DNA from: Tubulanus polymorphus
Lineage: Eukaryota; Nemertea; Palaeonemertea; Tubulaniformes; Tubulanidae
Direction: 5' to 3'
Assembly: GCF_964204645.1 (NCBI RefSeq)
Contig: NC_134028.1
Span: forward strand, 24,030,153 to 24,094,152
Length of the DNA: 64,000 nucleotides
In this document: positions 1 to 9,559 of the stretch, piece by piece
Numbering within the stretch: position 1 is the stretch's first letter
Layout: each line of letters starts with the position of its first letter
Notes under the pieces: generated by a model
What the model saw: the letters and a program-made list of their open reading frames with translations, nothing else
Database searches by the model: none
What the model was told of the DNA's origin: nothing
Translations under genes and position numbers: made by a program

Positions 1-1936
1 CCAACATGCACAGAAAGATCGATTGTTGTTGTATCATGGTAAGTTTGAAAAACGGATGAAACATGAATTGAAAAGTCAATCCAGGTTTAATTGTTAGTAT
101 ATGTACATCGGTTAAATTTCAGAAAGTAACCTCGATCGCGAATCAAATAGATTATCGAATCCAGCATTATTTAACCTTTAATATTTGCTTTCACCCTAAC
201 CCTATCACTTAACCTCTGTGTACTAATGGATCTGTTTGTATTTTTGATTTATCTGTATGGTGCGGCCCTTGTCATCGAATCCGGCTTGTTTTCGAAGGAT
301 ACGCCGCCAAATATTGATGAATTTTAAAGACAGTTTACTTTATTTTTCGGGAATGTCGTCATCTGTCGGATTTTCACCGAACTAAAATCAGAATAGATCT
401 TTTGAGTACATCGCGATAGAATAGAATAAAGGGTCCAGTTTCATGAAAAAGTTAACCTCAAATGTTTGGTATTATTGCAATTGTTTACTTCATTTTTCCA
501 TTGTGTTCAACAATTCGAACTTAACCAAACTTAACCGTTACTAGAACTGGGTCCAGGGCTACCCTAGGTTCGAATCTAATTGTTATTGTTACCGATTCTG
601 AGTTTCTACATGCCGAAAAGAGGATGAACATGGAATCTATCTGAATTCCTTACCTGTAATACTGGGTTCATCTCTATCAGTTAAATGTTGCTTATCACTT
701 GCGGACAGGGTGTGACCATCCAATATTCATTGTCATGAATTCGTAAATTCTATAAGCGAACGAATTTCTGATCGCTGCTTTAGATGTTTTAAATCAACAT
801 TGTTAAGGTCAGCGAACCAATTTATACATATGTACTGTTTTAGCATCAAGTCTGAAAAGCCCGGTGGCGGACCCAGGGGGCTTGTGGACTTGTTCTAGTC
901 CATTAAATTTTTGAGTGTCCCTATTCTATTTCGTCAACAAAGACAATTGGTGCATTCTAGCAGTAGTGCGCCTATAATATTTGTCTTTGTGGAACATCAT
1001 AGCGAAAATTAATTTCTATGACCGCATCGTTAGAATTACTAACGGTTTTTTTTCGAGGTGTCGACGATGATTGTTTCTATGCGTCTTTCGTTCTTCCAGG
1101 TCTGGTTGCGCGATATGCCGTAAAGAATTGTATCGACTTTTTTGTAACGCGTTTAATTTCATTGAAATGAATACATGATTTTTTTCTCTTCTCGTTTATT
1201 ATCTATCGTTGTTTACTCGCGGGCTTCAGTCGTAATGTGCCACGTGGTTGTTCGTGTCTTAATGTCGACGTGTTGTGTGAAAAATCAGTTCAGGTATCGC
1301 GTCGAATGATTCCTCGCCTTAAAAAAGAAGTTGACTCGAAGCGAAGGGCATGATTTACGGAATCATGGACGGCCATGCCAGTTGCTTGTTGTTACAATCG
1401 CTGTTGATATGAAAATGAGTAGTTGTCAATCGTCAAAGATGCAATTTGGGGAGCTTTATGGAAGTTGGAGAATGGCGGTGCAAGAATCGAAAGATGCGAA
1501 ATGGGTTCTTCCAAATCGAGGGATATTTCGTATCGTGACAGGAACAAATAAATAGGAGAAAATAAGGCGGAATATATGAATAAGGATATTTCTGGATTTT
1601 GTGCTGAAGACGCAGTAAAGTAAAATGCCATTTGAAGCCTTATAGCGCTGTCTTGTGATAGGAAAATATACCGTGAATAATGGATATTATACGAGTATAC
1701 AGTCTATTGTATATAGAATCTGGTTTTGACGGATAACTAACGGACAGAGTAACTCGTTACATTAGACACCCCCTGTTTTCAGATCGATTTCTAGCCATCT
1801 GTGTGACCGCTTCTGGCTGTCACCATTCGCAAATCCTTGATTATATTCAAACATCAAATTAAAGCTTGCAGCTCTGTCAACACAGATTGGTGAACGATTT
1901 TGAAATAACATTTACGCTTTTAAAACTCCGACCTCG
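1..1936. other. Intergenic stretch with no recognised gene
   Basis: I see no convincing coding exon, RNA gene or structured repeat here. Short open frames at about 1331-1631 on both strands overlap each other and resemble nothing. The last few hundred bases are presumably the 5' flank and untranslated region of the galactosyltransferase gene that begins at 1937; no TATA box or initiator stands out. Confidence 0.5.
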
Positions 1937-3145
1937 ATGGACAGAACGGGTTCAAACGAACACGTTGTATTAACTCAAAGGATTGTTAGTTTCGGTACTG
2001 GTAATTTGAATATGTTTAAATATCATCATTTACTGGTGGGAATATTGTTGTTCTGTATCGTAATGGACATCTACTTTATGCGGCAATGTTCACCTTCGAA
2101 ACTAAGCAGGAAATTCATCTCTAAAAACCGTGACGAAGCAACCAGCGACATATTGACGACGGAAAAATCAGCATCTTCAAACGAGACAACGACGGAGAAT
2201 GAGCGGCCTATGTCGACAGTTCCTTCGGTAATTACGAAACAGCAGCCCAACATATTTTCCGTCGAAAATATGACCGAAAAGGAATACTACAAACTGAATG
2301 CAGCGATTGTTAATCCTCATGACTTCAACTATCGCATTCAGACGCCGATTTGTAATTCGAATAATCCTCCTTATTTACTGATATTCGTTTTTTCACGGCC
2401 TGCGGCAAGAGATGTCAGGGATTCCATACGCAAAACCTGGGGCAGTGTAGCTACGGGTCAACCGAATCGGTGGCCAAACAATAGAACTATTAGCAAAACC
2501 GTAAGTTTGTTTTTTCTACTGGGAATCACCGATGATAAAGAATACGAAACTCAACTTCGTTCGGAAAGTGCTCAATATAACGACTTAATTCAAGAGGATT
2601 TTTATGATAGTTACGTGAATCTAACATTGAAGTCAATAATGGCGTTGAAATTGGCTCGGAACTGTTCGGGTGCTCGATTTCTGATGAAATGCGATGACGA
2701 TATGTTTGTCAATATTCACGACCTCGTGAAGTACTTAGAAACGAAGGAAAAACAGTTGAATAATTCGATAGTGGGTCATATTCTATCCGGGGGACCCGTG
2801 ATGAGAATTGGAAAATGGGCCGTTCCAAAGTCGAGCTTTCCGTTTTCTAAGTACCCCCGGTACGTGTCCGGAAACGCTTACGTTATGTCACTAGAGGTCG
2901 CTAGTATTTTGTATGACGTATCCCTCCACGTGGCCATATTTAACATCGAAGACGCGTACATTACTGGCGTTTGTGCTAAGATTGCTAAAATTCAATTAGT
3001 TTTCAATAAGGGATTTACAAACATTGGCGGCACCAGGGCGACAAAATGTGAGATCGTCAACGGCACCAAAATTACTGCTACTAGATACAAACCACGTGAT
3101 CTTATGCAAATATGGAAAGCTTTGTTGAGTAGCTATAAATGTTGA
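1937..3145 (+). CDS. Beta-1,3-galactosyltransferase-like protein (GT31 family)
   Basis: A 402-residue type II Golgi membrane glycosyltransferase, predicted to add galactose (or N-acetylglucosamine) in beta-1,3 linkage to glycans in the Golgi lumen. A short cytoplasmic tail leads into a hydrophobic anchor at about residues 32-48, then a Ser/Thr/Glu-rich stem to about residue 110, then the catalytic domain. The GT31 landmarks appear in order: RDSIRKTWG (about 160-169), LFFLLG (about 190), EDFYDSYVNLTLKS (about 214-227), the metal- and nucleotide-sugar-binding DDD in KCDDDMFVN (about 250-259), YPRYVSGNAYVMS (about 305-317) and NIEDAYITG (about 336-344). The frame is uninterrupted, and length and motifs indicate a functional enzyme. 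The chosen ATG has a G at +4; an in-frame Met at residue 26, just before the anchor, is an alternative start. Single-exon coding regions are usual in this family. The acceptor sugar cannot be read from sequence. The family call is firm; the exact specificity is open. Confidence 0.93.
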   Translation: MDRTGSNEHVVLTQRIVSFGTGNLNMFKYHHLLVGILLFCIVMDIYFMRQCSPSKLSRKFISKNRDEATSDILTTEKSASSNETTTENERPMSTVPSVITKQQPNIFSVENMTEKEYYKLNAAIVNPHDFNYRIQTPICNSNNPPYLLIFVFSRPAARDVRDSIRKTWGSVATGQPNRWPNNRTISKTVSLFFLLGITDDKEYETQLRSESAQYNDLIQEDFYDSYVNLTLKSIMALKLARNCSGARFLMKCDDDMFVNIHDLVKYLETKEKQLNNSIVGHILSGGPVMRIGKWAVPKSSFPFSKYPRYVSGNAYVMSLEVASILYDVSLHVAIFNIEDAYITGVCAKIAKIQLVFNKGFTNIGGTRATKCEIVNGTKITATRYKPRDLMQIWKALLSSYKC

Positions 3146-3360
3146 AATGGACAAAAACATTCGATATCACGAGATACGTCAACCCGTTAACCGTTAAAAA
3201 CGAAAAATATGTTTCAAAATCGGACGTTCAATTTAAATTTCAATTTATTCATCATAAATCCAAAGTATAAGATTGTGAATGAAGAAAAACAACAATAACA
3301 ACAAACAGACAAAAAACAAAAAGGATGTGCAATAAAAGAAAAACAATAAAAGGAGAGAGA
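3146..3360 (+). other. 3' flank of the galactosyltransferase gene with poly(A) signals
   Basis: The stop codon is followed by an A-rich stretch. AATAAA hexamers lie at 3331-3336 and 3345-3350, about 190-200 bases past the stop, and are the likeliest cleavage signals for a short 3' UTR. Confidence 0.45.
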
Positions 3361-4030
3361 GAAGTAATACAATGTCTAATATATACATACAATATTATTT
3401 TTTTTTAAATTATGAGTGGTAAGCATGAAGTTTTTGGCAGAATTTCAGAGGATCGGTGCTCCAAGTAATTAAAAATGCCTCATATATCTCCCCTCAACTG
3501 AATCGAGGAGTTTTTTTTAATGAAAATCTGTCTATTGACGGGATTCTGTGATAACAGTATGAATGATGAATAATCGTGAATACATGGTATTAGTGGGTTT
3601 TCCCCCAATGACTCAAATAGACCGCTTTCCTCGTGCATGTGAGGTAGTTATCTCGGGGTGCATGAACTGTCCGTGACTAATTAACTAATTTCATTAGTAA
3701 ATGTTTACGCGGTTTCTATGATAGGAAGACCTGTGTTGGTGTGAATCTTTAACTGGAAGTGCTATCGGTCGGTATAATTTATAAATTATTCTAGAATTTA
3801 AGAAAAAAAACAGGCGGATGCTTATAAATTCGGAAGTAGCTGTTGGGAATCAAGTAATTTATTTCATGGCCTTATTAAAGTTCCTCCACTATATTGTTCA
3901 GCTGACTACTGGCGCGTATTCAACCCGGCGGTGGAACCTCATAATGTAAATCCATTCAACAATAGAGACACAATTGCGGGTTTTCAGAGTTGTTGATATC
4001 ATTCTGACACACGCTATTGAATACGTCACC
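3361..4030. other. Spacer with no recognised feature
   Basis: AT-rich spacer between the glycosyltransferase gene and the retroelement relic. I see nothing coding or repetitive that can be named. Confidence 0.4.
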
Positions 4031-4287
4031 GGCTGACCACGGTGTACACAAGCATAGACCATTCACCTCAGCTTACTCACACTGTGAACATGCTACCGTG
4101 GATTCTCCTCCTGGCGATTTTCGCTGCGCTCCCGCTCCTGCTCCTGTTCCTGCTTCCTGAGGAACGACGTCTTTATGTTTTATGTGTTACTGTTTGTCTC
4201 TGTGCTGTCCTGTACTGTTCCGTGTTAATTAATCCGTTCTATTTTTCAGCAATTAACCCGTTTTGTTTTTCAGGGCCGATTTCTCTG

Positions 4288-4500
4288 TCGAATTTCAACG
4301 TTTGCTGGAACAAAACTAATGTCCGAAAGCGTCAGCTCTCCTTCGCCGGTCATGTGTCGAGGATGTCAGACAAAGAGTCGGTCAGGAAATTCTGCCCTCT
4401 ACACGCCCTCATACGGAACACGAAAACTAGGATGGCGAGGCCTCACTGCCCCCACCTATCTACAAAGTGTGCTGAGTGATGTCAATGACGGGCATATCTG
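4288..4500 (+). pseudogene. Relic of a non-LTR retrotransposon reverse transcriptase, C-terminal end
   Basis: One frame reads VRKRQLSFAGHVSRM and continues to about 4415. It resembles the R-K-R-x-L-x-F-x-G-H-x-x-R segment found just after the polymerase domain in many LINE-type ORF2 proteins. The homology then continues in the next frame from about 4410 with YGTRKLGWRGLTAPTYLQSV, matching the usual G-R-x-x-G-R-P-x-x-T-Y region, so a frameshift breaks it. The fragment follows a hydrophobic open stretch (Met at 4090, rich in Leu) whose origin is unclear. It is short and decayed and would not make enzyme. The family assignment is by motif only. Confidence 0.45.
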
Positions 4501-4575
4501 TGGGATTGCGCGGGATACAAATGGAGTTGTTATACTGGATTGTCACGCTACTAGCATTCATTGGTCCTTGTGACC

Positions 4576-4815
4576 GCCCGGATGAGGGATGATTCTACTG
4601 TCACGCTCTTTGTTTCTGGTATTCTGAGTCGGCTGAGGGATGATTCTACTGTCACGCTCTTTGATTTCTAGTTTGAGTGCTAGTTTTCATTGTGTCCTTG
4701 TGACAACCCCGGTCAGTGGATGAAGTCTCTCGTCGGCTCGTGAGTGCTAGTTTCATTGTGTCCTTGTGACAACCTCGGTCAGTGGATGAAGTCTCTTGTC
4801 ACGCTTTTGGGTGCT
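4576..4815 (+). repeat. Two short local tandem duplications
   Basis: A segment with gatgattctactgtcacgct occurs at about 4586 and 4633. A second segment of about 60 bp containing tgtccttgtgacaac and gtcagtggatgaagtctct occurs at about 4676 and 4741. These are small direct duplications in the tail of the retroelement-derived region. Confidence 0.7.
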
Positions 4816-5116
4816 AGTTGAGATCCTGAATCTCACCCGGTCAAGCTGGTTGTACTGCACTATTTGTGTTTCGTGCAATTTTACAGATGTGTCAGTTACT
4901 GACGTCGCCCAGTACATCCTGCAGTTAGATGGGGAATGTGAGGCGTCGTCATCCTGGTTTTCGCGTTCTGTGTGAGGGCGTGTAGAGGGCAGTATATTCC
5001 TGGCTGGCTCATTGTCTGGTGTTCTGGGCATGTGACCGGCGACGGAGAGCTGAAAAGCTTTCGAACATTAGTTTTGTTCCGTACCAGGTTTTCATCGCTC
5101 TTCTCTTTTTTTCATT

Positions 5117-5207
5117 TCAGGACTCCCAAGATGAAGAAGAAGATGCTGAAGGCGACTACAGAAGATGGCGAAAAAAGAACACAGATCTCAGCAATATTGA
5201 ACGTTAA
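5117..5207 (+). other. Possible acidic/basic terminal exon, unrecognised
   Basis: After a good acceptor-like tract (tttttttcatttcag, ending at about 5120) the sequence reads DSQDEEEDAEGDYRRWRKK and runs to a stop at 5207. It looks like the end of a charged nuclear-type protein, but no partner exon is evident. The segment just downstream is duplicated at 8.96 kb, so this may equally be part of a repeat or a non-coding transcript. Confidence 0.15.
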
Positions 5208-5345
5208 GTTGATACACATGTAAATTACGATGGATGATACAGAAAGGATTGTGTAACTACAGAATATCATTCTTTTGCTCATTTCAGCTAAACGTAATCT
5301 GGAAAGGCCCAGCTTGATATCAACCTAAAATCTACCCACCAGAAG
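5190..5345 (+). repeat. Intron-like duplicated segment, copy 1
   Basis: Shares ctcagcaat.ttgaa, an aagttgat.cacatg donor side, a tttcagct acceptor side and then ctggaaaggcccagcttgat with the segment at 8945-9110. In this copy the donor-like site reads GTTAAG rather than GTAAGT. The interval between the donor-like and acceptor-like sites is about 84 bases here and 86 in the other copy. Confidence 0.6.
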
Positions 5346-5675
5346 TGACCACAAAATACTCCACCTTGAATAAACCAACCACCGAAAGACCTGCCGCAAC
5401 CGAACCTGGCAGTCTTGACCTCATTCTGCATAAGCAACAGGAATGCATACAATCCGGGACATAAAGCTAAGTTGATTTTTCATACCTGGAGCAAAATGCA
5501 TAGGCACTGGAAAGGATAGAGACGCTGGTCAAGCTCGGCATCTCCGCACTACTTTATTGAGGCTCTGTGGCTGGTATATTGTTGATAGTAAAATGAAATA
5601 TAACTAGGGCAATGATTGCTTAAATATTTACACTATTAGACGAAATCAATGAGTGAGGTCCCTTAAAATAAAGGC

Positions 5676-5708
<33 letters not shown>
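5676..5708. repeat. (TA)n microsatellite
   Basis: About 15 uninterrupted TA units. Confidence 0.95.
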
Positions 5709-5712
<4 letters not shown>

Positions 5713-5789
5713 TAAGATAAATTCATTATCTTATGTGACATTTGAAATTTTTCGAATGTACCGTAGATATTTCAGGCCTCATATGACTA

Positions 5790-8010
5790 TTGTTTAACTG
5801 ACAATCAAGATATAGAGATAGGACAATTTACTAATCAACCAATCGCTTAGATATTAGCAATCATTCAATATCTTATGATGTTTGATGAGAAATTTTTCTG
5901 GTGTAGATATTTTAGGGCCCCGTATACATTTAGGCTGGCTTTACTTGTAAAGATATATATCAATAAAACTTTTTCGTCGGTTAATAGATTTTTTTACAAA
6001 TAGTATATTGATACATTTATAAACATTCAGGCACTTTACAGTATATATAATGTACTGCTTTACCCGTTAATGAATTTCTCCGCAGAAAGATGTATAAAAT
6101 AGTGTCTAGGGCTCTATCGAGATCTGGTGTAATATGGGGAAAACTATGGACTGTGGATCTTTTAGAAACTATGATTACGTCCCAGCACTTTGACAAATCT
6201 AGAATGAAACAAAGCTTTAATTGATTCAAATCATTCCCCAGAGCCATACTCTGTGCCTTGTTTTGCGCTATGATTATTGATTAACTGAAAATTATCATAT
6301 ATATAGCTAGGACAAATTGCTCATTAACAAATGACTTAGATATCCATAATTAAGATTCCACAATCAATTTTTCATGTAAGATCAAAAACTAGAAAACATC
6401 TCTAAGTTTAAGGGTAGAAAACATCTCTTAAGTTTATTAACTGACGATGAAGTAAATTTGATAATACGAACATGGTTTAGCTGACAATCGAAATATATAT
6501 AGGCCAATATTACTAGCAGGTTTGCACTGTATGATGGGCCTGGGTTTCAATAAAAGACACATCAAGAATTTCAAGAAGATAGAAGAGAAAACAGTTCAAA
6601 AACTATTTGATAAGATTGATTATGCATTACTAAATTTGTTGTAACTTTGGTATTCCTAGAGATGACTATAGATGCTTTAGTTGAATTTTTGTTAAACTAT
6701 AATAATCAACCATTGCTTAGATATTTAGAATATAGATGAATTACTATATGAGTTGAATTTCATAAATATCATTTAAGACTATTATTAAAATCTACGTATC
6801 GATCCACATTGCTGATCTTATATATGAATTGACATGATAATTATAATCAGTTATATGATATATTCGAAAGGATTTTCTGCTCAAAAGGTTCTGCTCTTTT
6901 CTTCAGCTTGCCGTTTCAGACTGATTGGAAGATAGTTTGAATGAACTGGAATCGAATTTCCCAATTATGTACTTCGATTTCGGACATACTCGAGATAAAA
7001 ATTAGACAAATTTAAACGGTGAAAATGACAAAAAAATTAAAGTTAGACAAAATTCTCCCACCTTGTAAACTTTCGGACTAGTAACATGAAAAAAAGACCA
7101 AATATTGTAAAATATAGTTATTTCCAAAATCTCGATGTTTTAAATTAGGCAGAAAAAATAGATAAAATTTTCCCACCTTGTAAACTTTCGGACTAGTTAC
7201 ATGAAGAAAAGACCAAATATTGTAAAATATAGTTATTTCCAAAATCTCGATGTATTTAATTAGGCAGAAAAAAAATAGATAAAATTATTCAACCTTGTAA
7301 ACTTTCGGACTAGTTACATGAAAAAAAGACCAAATATTGTAAAATATAGTTATTTCCAAAATCTCGATGTATTAAATTAGGCAGAAAAAAAATAGATAAA
7401 ATTATTCAACCTTGTAAACTTTCGGACTAGTTACATGAAAAAAGACCAAATATTGTAAAATATAGTTATTTCCAAAATCTCGATGTATTAAATTAGGCAG
7501 AAAAAAATAGATAAAATTATTCAACCTTGTAAACTTTCGGACTAGTTACATGAAAAAAGACCAAATATGCTTTTATCTTAAGTTCTGATGAATTCAAATA
7601 GTGATGAATTCAACTGACAATTAAAATGAAGCTAGTATGATTACTAATTAACGGATTGCTTTAGATTTCTAGAAGATTAATTAAATCAATTTAATATAAT
7701 GAATATATAGCGCAGTGGATGAGATGACTGTATCGTGCAATGTCGTCTGCGTCTAACTGGGCCACATGTGTGTGGGATCTGTTGAATCAGTTAGGTTTTG
7801 GGGAATTCTGGGTTCGTCAAACTAGATATCGAAAGCTCTGATGCAAAATTAGCAGTTTGAAATAGTGATCAATCCGAATTTGTACCGGATCTAAAATTCT
7901 TCTCATGTAGAAATTTCAAGCCCTGCATAAAATATTTTCCGAGATAATTTAAATCATAGAGGACATAAGTTGACTGATTAGGTATCTACGATGAAGATTA
8001 ATTCAGTATC
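5790..8010. repeat. Diverged dispersed copies of an AT-rich repeat
   Basis: A motif of the form taactgacaatcaagatata, then aggacaatt and tgcttagatat, recurs in degraded form at about 5797, 6275, 6475, 6700 and 7608. Spacing is roughly 200-900 bases. It looks like an old, eroded direct-repeat array. No coding frame is present. Confidence 0.5.
7025..7570 (+). repeat. About 117-bp minisatellite, about 4.5 copies
   Basis: Each unit contains accttgtaaactttcggact, agttacatgaaaaaagacc, aatattgtaaaatatagtta and aatctcgatgtattaaatta followed by ggcag and an A-run. Copies are near identical, so the expansion is recent. Confidence 0.93.
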
Positions 8011-8204
8011 TTCATCTCAAAAGTGCTCAAATCCAAACCATAGGGGTTGATTAGACAATTGTATAATTTATATTGGTTGATATCGAAAGAATACAGGAAG
8101 TGTAACTCTGGCTCTTGTGCGAAGGATTTATTGAATCTTTAAAAAGACTTTGCTGAATTCTGGATTTATCAAGGTGTGGGAATGATTCAAAGTTTCTTAT
8201 GTCT

Positions 8205-8575
8205 AAATCTCGATGAGTTGAAATAGGCAGAAAAAAAGTTAACCTTGTATAGATATCCAAAATCTAGATGTATTCATATAGGCAGAAAAAAAGTTAACCT
8301 TGTAATATAGATATCCAAAATCTAGATGTTTTGAAATAGGCAGAAAAAAATATACCTTGTAATATAGATATCCAAAATCTAGATTTATTAAAATAGGCAT
8401 AAAAAAATTAACCTTGTAATATAGATATCCAAAATCCAGATGTATTAAGAAAGGCAGAAAAAAAAGTAAACCTTGTAATATAGATATCCAAAATCTCGAA
8501 TTTTTGAAATAGGCAGAAAAAAAATTAACCTTGTAATAAAGATATTCAAATATATTTCGATACTAGAATAGGCAG
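8205..8575 (+). repeat. About 62-bp minisatellite, six copies
   Basis: Units contain aggcagaaaaaaa, ttaaccttgtaatatagata and tccaaaatctagatgt. They share the ends of the 117-bp unit, so this array looks like a deleted version of the same sequence. Confidence 0.9.
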
Positions 8576-8944
8576 AGAAATTTCCAATTATGTGCTTGGA
8601 TTTAAAGAAAAAAATTCTGTAAACTCGACCGCCGATCACACAACTATATCTGTACTTCGATTTCCGATTTATAAAAAACGCCTGTTTCGCTCGCGGCAGG
8701 TGTGGTGGGTTTGAAAGGGACACCAACTCAAACGAGAGCTTGAGGTCGACAAATCGTCAGAAATCTGCCGATTAGAGAACAGCGCACAGAAGGGGCCGAT
8801 ACGAATGAAACTCAAGAACCAACCAACTTAGGAGATCCTCGCCGATAATGAACACAGCGATCATAGAAGGTACAACTTGAATTGAACTCATCAACTACCA
8901 ACGAATTTAACTCATGAACCAACTAAGACAATCCTAGCCGATAC

Positions 8945-9110
8945 TCAGCAATCTTGAAAAAAGGTAAGTTGATTCACATGGAAAATATTATTATTATTGT
9001 TATATGAAATATTGTGTGAATACAAGATATTTTCTTTAACTCTTTTCAGCTGAATCACATCTAGAAAAAGCCCAACTAAGATCAACTAACCATCTAGAAT
9101 CTACTGATTA
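8945..9110 (+). repeat. Intron-like duplicated segment, copy 2
   Basis: Counterpart of 5190-5345. This copy has a consensus donor GGTAAGT (GT at 8964) and an acceptor ctcttttcag ending at 9049, flanking an 86-base intron-sized interval. It may be a non-coding transcript unit or a repeat carrying splice signals. Confidence 0.55.
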
Positions 9111-9224
9111 GAACAGTCAGCAGAATGAATCCAACTTGGATTTAACTGCTGAAGTCCAGATGAGAAATTCAGCCAGCATCGGTTTATCGCTCAATGATGG
9201 ATTTCTTCTACAATTGGTGGAGCA

Positions 9225-9550
9225 GAGACATTGAGTGTCTTATTACAATTATTCAGGAGCAGCACAGACGATGCGTATCTTATAAACACTTATTCAGGAG
9301 CAGCACAGACAATGCGTGTCTTATAAACACTTAATTAGGAGCAGCACAGACAATGCGTGTCTTATAAACACTTATTCAGGAGCAGCACAGACAATGCGTA
9401 TCTTATAAACACTTATTCAGGAGCAGCATAGACAATGCGTGTCTTATAAACACTTATTCAGGAGCAGCACAGACAATGCGTATCTTATAAACACTTATTC
9501 AGGAGCAGCACAGACAATGCGTGTCTTATAAACACTTATTCAGGAGCAGC
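9225..9550 (+). repeat. 41-bp minisatellite, about eight copies
   Basis: Units contain aggagcagcacagacaatgc, then gtgtcttataaacacttatt. They differ mainly by gtg/gta before tctt. Confidence 0.95.
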
Positions 9551-9559
9551 AACAACAGT

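Larger units (their letters stand above)
6905..8740 (+). repeat. Dispersed repeat element expanded internally by minisatellites
   Basis: The left part (about 6905-6985, ttggaagatagtttgaatga, then ttcccaattatgtacttcg) and the right part (8575-8740, ending gcaggtgtggtgggtttgaa) both match pieces of a compact element at 36885-37080. The right part also matches 52150-52205. In this copy the interior is occupied by two tandem arrays. Confidence 0.6.

Noticed and set aside
190-220. ccctaaccctatcac as telomeric repeat
   Set aside because: Only two approximate units; chance in this composition.
543-580. ggttcgaatct as a tRNA T-arm
   Set aside because: No matching acceptor, D or anticodon arms can be found in the preceding 80 bases.
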